Below are positions 16,338 through 20,398 of a DNA stretch of 20,398 bases, in pieces; position 1 is the stretch's first letter, and each line of letters starts with the position of its first letter. Position numbers and translations under genes: made by a program. The stretch lies in contig JBBINX010000038.1 in NCBI GenBank assembly GCA_037443685.1, positions 1 through 20,398 of the forward strand. The letters run 5' to 3'. The stretch comes from JAHJRJ01 sp037443685 (GTDB lineage: Bacteria > Bacteroidota > Ignavibacteria > UBA10030 > BY39). The notes below the pieces were generated by a model. It ran no database searches. It had not been told where the DNA came from and saw only the letters and a program-made list of their open reading frames with translations.

Positions 16338-16366
16338 AATATACGATAAAATGGAGAGATTTGCAA
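16338..16366 (-). promoter_or_regulatory. Sigma-70-type promoter for the lepA operon
   Basis: TTGCAA (16366-16361), a 17-bp spacer and TATATT (16343-16338) lie on the minus strand. The predicted start near 16331 puts the hairpin at 16317-16329 at the extreme 5' end of the mRNA, about 40 nt before the lepA ATG. Confidence 0.62.
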
Positions 16367-16569
16367 TAAAAGGAATTGTAATATATATGCTTTCAATATA
16401 TTTTTTTAATGGATACCTCCCGCAAATCGAGTGTATGAAGTGTGACTGCATCTCTAACTTCAATTATTAACTAACTTAGCTTTAAATTATTCTACTATAC
16501 ATGGATTTCACATCGTTTAATATATTCCAACAATGACATTTTACAAATATTTTTGAAATGCAAAAAAAA

Positions 16570-19071
16570 TTAAAGACTAAACCAGTACGTCAGCTTCACC
16601 TGGAGTGCGTTATCAGCCGGAATTTTAAAAGTATTTGTGATATTTTTTAAGAACAAAGTTTTATACAAAAAATCATAATTTTGACGGTTCTGAGTCCAAA
16701 CGAAAAATACAGTACTACCTGGTAAGTATTCCCATCTCAAAACCACATTCCCGTTAAATGCTTTCCAATTTAAATTTTTAAATACTGAATAATCAGCAGA
16801 GGGGTAAAATGTGTGTCTGTCCTCATCAAACATAATTAACCGGTCAGCATTACCTAGAAGTTTCAAATCGGAATACTGCCATTTATAAAATAGCACTTGA
16901 GAGAAAAATTGTATGCTTAATTTTGTATTTAAAGTAACAATACCCCCAAAAGCTAAATCGAAATACTGTAAATCTCTATCTCCAAAGATTGTATATCTTT
17001 CATTTGTCAAAGTGTCTTCCGCAGTAAGATAAGAATTGCCAAGAACAATACCAGACTCCTCTCTCCACCTTTTTGAAAATGCAATAATTGGTGTAAGCTC
17101 AATCCATGTTGAAGGTCGTAACGTTAAATTTACTGATGCAAAAAATTCTTTTTTTTCTTTTGAGTCGAATTCATAGAGTAATACGGAGTTAGCACTCACA
17201 GGTTTACGTGTATCCGAAGATAAATTGAAAAAATATTGAGTGGCAGTAGGTCGTAAATATTTGCCAATCGGAACACCTCTTGCAGCTTCATCAAAAGCCG
17301 CTTCGTTACGAATAAATTGAACATTCAATGACCAAAAGTTTCTGAATAAAAATGAAGGGCCCAACCCGAAATATTTAACTGTGGTTACACCGTCAAAACT
17401 CCAGCGATAATTTGTCTGCAAGACCATCATATATCGATAAAAAACTGATGGAGCTTGATCTTCTTTATAAATGATTTGAGTTGCTCCGCCATGTTCTCGT
17501 GGTTGGTTGAATAATCCCATCTCATCGATATAAAAGTTCTTCGATGCATAATCGTAAGCTGTGTTAAACAAAAAGTTATCTCCGGCAATTTTTCCAAAGA
17601 ATAATCTACCAGAGTTTCCATAATACTTATTTATTGGTCCATCTATATAACTCTTCTCAGAATATTTTGAACTCACAAAATAACCATCCAAAGTATATGA
17701 ATTATCTAAGACTCTTAAATTCCAATCTATACCAGAAGCTATACTTGGTGAATTTCGATTAACAAACCCTCCTGTCGAAATAAAACCGATAGATGAGTTG
17801 CCAAGAATTTCCTGTTTGAGCCGTACCACGCTATAACTTGCAGATGGTTCAACAATTTTTGTCTTGGTCACACCAATACGATCGGTATAAGTTGCTTTTT
17901 CGGTTTTAGTTATCGTTGATAACGCACCAACAGTTAAACCATCTTCTGTTTTTCCTGATAATTTGGCAGATCCAAGTATAGTTGTAATTTTTGGTATTTG
18001 AGTAATCTTCGAAGCGTCGGCAATGTATGAATATCTCGGTTGTCTTCCAATTCTCCGGGAATAAAAAAGATTCAACTGTTTTTGGTCAGTAGTTACCCCA
18101 AATGAAAATAGATGTGCGCCCTCAAGAAAAAAAGGACGTTTTTCAGGATATTCAGTTTCAAAAACTGTTAGTTCCATAACTGCTTTGTCGACTTCAACTT
18201 GTCCAAAATCTGGATTCACTGCTAAATCGAGTGTAAAGTTACTTGTCACTCCATACTTTGCATCAACACCTACATCTCCACCAAGAACATTACTACGAGT
18301 AAATGGCTTTTGACTATTTTCAAAAATTCCTTTACCCACCACATAAGGAGAAATGGTAAGATGTATCGGAAGATTTATTCCGACTATACCTGAAATATTT
18401 CCAATTTTTGAAATAGAGCCACTTTCATTCCTCGGAATCATAACCCATTCATCAATCTCTTTCTTGCGTGAAATGTATCTTCTAAAATTTATCCCCCATA
18501 CATACTCGTCGTTTTGCTTTGTAAAACGCAATGCGCTGTAAGGTATTTTGAATTCAGCTGACCAGCCATTCTCTACAATTTTTGCCGCGTAATCCCATAC
18601 TGCATCCCATTGAATATCGTAAAATACTCCATCGTGATAAAGCACACCATCCGACTGAACACCCGATACTGTGCCGGCAAAAACAAAAGCAGTTTGACCG
18701 TCGTTGTACGAGTCGATAATGATGCTAAATCTATCAGATTCACTCGACCTGTCACGACGAGTTAATTGTTGACGAATTCCTTTAGGATTCGAGTCGTAAC
18801 ACATAACGCCAAAATATAGCGCATCATTATCGTATACTACCTTTACTAATGTTTTTTCAGTAGGTTCTTCCCCCTCGAGAGGATCGTATTGGATGAAGTT
18901 AGAAACTGGAACAGCATTTTGCCAAGCGTGTTCATTCAGTATTCCATCTATCACTGGTGGGAGGGTAACATTGCTCGCTACAATACTTTTCGGACTTGTG
19001 CCTGCATAGAGATCGGTGATCAACAGCAATGCAACAGATAGATACAAAATAATATTTAAAAAAATCATCAT
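16570..19071 (-). CDS. Secreted DUF5916 outer-membrane beta-barrel protein with CBM9-like N-terminal domain
   Basis: The 833-residue protein starts with a hydrophobic signal peptide (1-23, likely cut after LYA). Residues about 30-230 match the CBM9-like fold found at the start of DUF5916 proteins: LPPVIDGILNEHAWQNA, VKVVYDNDALYFGVMCYDSN, SDRFSIIIDSYND and GWSAEFKIPYSALRF. The rest is rich in alternating hydrophobic and aromatic segments (GVDAKYGVTSNFTLDLAVNP, YPEKRPFFLEGAHLFSFG) and ends KLTYWFSL, an aromatic terminus typical of outer-membrane beta-barrels. DUF5916 proteins are widespread in Bacteroidota and Ignavibacteria, but their function is not established; binding or transport of a glycan or metabolite is only a guess. 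It has its own promoter (19103-19131) and the strongest Shine-Dalgarno in the window. Two ATGs start it, at 19071 and 19068; the first is 9 nt from AAGGAGG. Confidence 0.85.
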   Translation of the reverse strand: MMIFLNIILYLSVALLLITDLYAGTSPKSIVASNVTLPPVIDGILNEHAWQNAVPVSNFIQYDPLEGEEPTEKTLVKVVYDNDALYFGVMCYDSNPKGIRQQLTRRDRSSESDRFSIIIDSYNDGQTAFVFAGTVSGVQSDGVLYHDGVFYDIQWDAVWDYAAKIVENGWSAEFKIPYSALRFTKQNDEYVWGINFRRYISRKKEIDEWVMIPRNESGSISKIGNISGIVGINLPIHLTISPYVVGKGIFENSQKPFTRSNVLGGDVGVDAKYGVTSNFTLDLAVNPDFGQVEVDKAVMELTVFETEYPEKRPFFLEGAHLFSFGVTTDQKQLNLFYSRRIGRQPRYSYIADASKITQIPKITTILGSAKLSGKTEDGLTVGALSTITKTEKATYTDRIGVTKTKIVEPSASYSVVRLKQEILGNSSIGFISTGGFVNRNSPSIASGIDWNLRVLDNSYTLDGYFVSSKYSEKSYIDGPINKYYGNSGRLFFGKIAGDNFLFNTAYDYASKNFYIDEMGLFNQPREHGGATQIIYKEDQAPSVFYRYMMVLQTNYRWSFDGVTTVKYFGLGPSFLFRNFWSLNVQFIRNEAAFDEAARGVPIGKYLRPTATQYFFNLSSDTRKPVSANSVLLYEFDSKEKKEFFASVNLTLRPSTWIELTPIIAFSKRWREESGIVLGNSYLTAEDTLTNERYTIFGDRDLQYFDLAFGGIVTLNTKLSIQFFSQVLFYKWQYSDLKLLGNADRLIMFDEDRHTFYPSADYSVFKNLNWKAFNGNVVLRWEYLPGSTVFFVWTQNRQNYDFLYKTLFLKNITNTFKIPADNALQVKLTYWFSL

Positions 19072-19080
19072 AAAATGACG

Positions 19081-19087
19081 CCTCCTT
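19081..19087 (-). promoter_or_regulatory. Perfect Shine-Dalgarno site before the DUF5916 gene
   Basis: AAGGAGG on the minus strand ends 9 nt before the first ATG (19071). A full match to the anti-Shine-Dalgarno sequence is rare in Bacteroidia and hints at high translation and a different lineage. Confidence 0.75.
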
Positions 19088-19102
19088 CATAATATTACTT
19101 TT

Positions 19103-19131
19103 ATCATACCAAAAAATAAAATAAAAAACAA
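19103..19131 (-). promoter_or_regulatory. Sigma-70-type promoter for the DUF5916 gene
   Basis: TTGTTT (19131-19126), a 17-bp T-rich spacer and TATGAT (19108-19103) lie on the minus strand. The predicted start near 19096 gives a leader of about 25 nt with the AAGGAGG site. The very T-rich spacer is unlike the other promoters here. Confidence 0.62.
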
Positions 19132-19184
19132 TACTTTTTAGGAAACTTCGTAAAAATTTTTAAGGTATCCTTGTAATACATCAA

Positions 19185-20398
19185 TTATTTTGACTTTATC
19201 GCAGGTGTCAACAATGCTACAGACTCGATATGGAAAGTTTGTGGGAACATATCAACAGGTTGTATCTTCTCCACTACGTAACCCGATTCCATAAAACTCC
19301 TTACATCGCGAGCTTGTGTGGGAGGGTTACAACTTACATATACAATCCGTTTGGGTTGAAGTATTGAGATCTCATTGATTACTTTAGAATGGATACCGCT
19401 GCGTGGTGGGTCGATTACTACTACATCCGGTTTAGGATGTTCATGAAACCAGTCTGTGTTCTTTGTGAGTCTATCTTTCAACTCACCCAAAATGAAATCA
19501 CAATTGTTAATATTGTTTAACACGGAATTGTTCACGGCATCCTGAATTGAACTCTCAACTAATTCAATTCCTACTACACTAGCCGCCATATCCGATATAT
19601 AAATTGCAATTGTCCCCGTTCCGCTGTATAAGTCGTAAACATTTTCAGAGCCACTAAGATTTGCAAAATCCTTTACTGTAGAATACAACCTGTCAGCTTG
19701 TTTTGAATTTGTTTGGAAAAACGAATTGGAAGAAATTCTAAACCGGTAGTTCCCCAAACTTTCATGAATGCAGCCAGAGCCATAATAGATTTTTTCCGAA
19801 TCACCGAATGCAACCATAGATTTACGCTCAGTAATGTTGTTCACTATCGTACTAACCTGAGGCACTTCTTTTTTCAATAGGTTTGCCAAAGCGACCATTG
19901 TATCTGGTTCATCATTAGTAGTGACTAAATTTACCATAATTTCTCCGGTTGCTTCACTCGTCCTGATGACTAAGTGCCTTAGGTAACCTTCGTGGACTTT
20001 TGTTGAATATATGGTGAGACATTTTTCTTTAACAAATTTTCTTACTGTATCCAGAATCGTATTGCTCAACTTTGATTGCAGCCAGCACTCGTTAATATCT
20101 ACAACTTTTTCGAAATGTTTCGGGACATGCAACCCTAATCCGAAACATGTTTTTTCTTCTGAAGTATAATCTTTTTCTTCTTCAAACAGCCAACGTTGAC
20201 GCGAAAAAGTAAACTCCATCTTATTCCGATAAAAATAATCGTTGCTGGAACCGATAACCGGTAGGACATTGGGGTTTTTGATACCTCCTATTCTTTCGAA
20301 CGCATCCACAACGTTTTTGTATTTAAATTCTAACTGGGATATGTAATCGAGATATTGCAGTTTGCATCCTCCGCAAGTACCGAAATACTTGCATCTTG
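19185..20398 (-). CDS. rlmD: 23S rRNA (uracil-C5)-methyltransferase, RlmD/RlmCD type, N-terminus cut by window edge
   Basis: The enzyme methylates C5 of a uridine in 23S rRNA using SAM. The frame stays open to the right edge, so 403 residues are visible and the GTG at 20309 is not the true start. The visible part opens RCKYFGTCGGCKLQ (Cys2, Cys8, Cys11 of the visible part), which with Cys104 (INECWLQ) should hold the [4Fe-4S] cluster of the RumA group. The methyltransferase domain has FFQTNSKQADRLY, the SAM loop DLYSGTGTIAIY starting at about 255, IDPPRSG, the nucleophile SCNP (Cys356, codon 19331-19329) and the general-base region FHIESVALL. About 40-70 residues, probably a TRAM domain, lie beyond 20398. 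Whether it targets U1939 (RlmD), U747 (RlmC) or both (RlmCD) cannot be decided. It precedes the DUF5916 gene by 113 bp. Confidence 0.93.
   Translation of the reverse strand, partial: RCKYFGTCGGCKLQYLDYISQLEFKYKNVVDAFERIGGIKNPNVLPVIGSSNDYFYRNKMEFTFSRQRWLFEEEKDYTSEEKTCFGLGLHVPKHFEKVVDINECWLQSKLSNTILDTVRKFVKEKCLTIYSTKVHEGYLRHLVIRTSEATGEIMVNLVTTNDEPDTMVALANLLKKEVPQVSTIVNNITERKSMVAFGDSEKIYYGSGCIHESLGNYRFRISSNSFFQTNSKQADRLYSTVKDFANLSGSENVYDLYSGTGTIAIYISDMAASVVGIELVESSIQDAVNNSVLNNINNCDFILGELKDRLTKNTDWFHEHPKPDVVVIDPPRSGIHSKVINEISILQPKRIVYVSCNPPTQARDVRSFMESGYVVEKIQPVDMFPQTFHIESVALLTPAIKSK

Larger units (their letters stand above)
16293..16569. other. 277-bp gap between the DUF5916 gene and lepA
   Basis: The gap contains the lepA promoter and leader hairpin on its left side. 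The remaining part, 16367-16569, is AT-rich; it has only a 6-bp inverted repeat (TGAAGT 16436-16441 with ACTTCA 16457-16462) and no convincing terminator or gene. Confidence 0.6.

Noticed and set aside
16302..16451. 49-codon minus-strand frame upstream of lepA
   Set aside because: It overlaps the lepA promoter and leader hairpin, lacks a ribosome-binding site, and encodes a biased Ile/Leu/Tyr-rich sequence from AT-rich DNA.
16436..16462. Terminator for the DUF5916 gene
   Set aside because: The stem is only 6 bp with a 15-nt loop, and no T-tract follows.
19150..19184. Rho-independent terminator for the rRNA methyltransferase gene
   Set aside because: AAGG-ATA-CCTT followed by A5T5 on the minus strand is too short a stem to call.

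Overview
All thirteen genes in this AT-rich window lie on the minus strand, so transcription runs from the right edge to the left. The gene content points to the Fibrobacteres-Chlorobi-Bacteroidetes superphylum: a DUF2723 (TMEM260/GT117-like) membrane protein, a DUF5916 outer-membrane protein, and long signal peptidases with large inserts. Several genes have clear Shine-Dalgarno sites, and five leader regions carry TTGnnn - 17 bp - TATATT/TATGAT promoters. Both traits are unusual for Bacteroidia and fit Ignavibacteria/Chlorobi-type lineages better. This placement is an inference from gene content and signals; no marker gene was compared.

Layout from right to left. (1) 20398-19185: an rRNA uracil-C5 methyltransferase (RlmD type), cut by the right edge. 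(2) 19071-16570: a secreted DUF5916 beta-barrel protein with its own promoter and a perfect AAGGAGG ribosome-binding site. (3) 16292-11533: a housekeeping operon, lepA - lepB - lepB - hemW, behind a good promoter whose transcript would begin with a small hairpin. (4) 11463-2717: a six-gene surface-glycan operon behind another promoter. It encodes a large DUF2723 protein with a C-terminal helical-repeat region, two GT4 glycosyltransferases, a Wzx-type flippase, a NodB deacetylase-like protein with an extra N-terminal domain, and a third GT4 enzyme. The last five genes overlap or nearly touch. (5) 2469-931: yifB/comM, a Mg-chelatase-like AAA+ ATPase, with its own promoter. (6) 349-1: methylmalonyl-CoA epimerase, cut by the left edge, with its own promoter.

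The glycan operon is the part most likely to be a poorly described system. It has the parts to build a lipid-linked oligosaccharide (three GT4 enzymes), move it across the membrane (flippase), possibly deacetylate it, and transfer a sugar on the far side (DUF2723, related to the eukaryotic protein O-mannosyltransferase TMEM260). No recognisable polymerase, ligase or initiating phosphoglycosyl transferase is present in the window. A protein- or surface-glycosylation role is a hypothesis.

The 580-bp gap at 350-930 and the 247-bp gap at 2470-2716 hold nested inverted repeats that look like dispersed intergenic repeats rather than genes. I found no tRNA, rRNA, CRISPR array, insertion sequence or phage gene.
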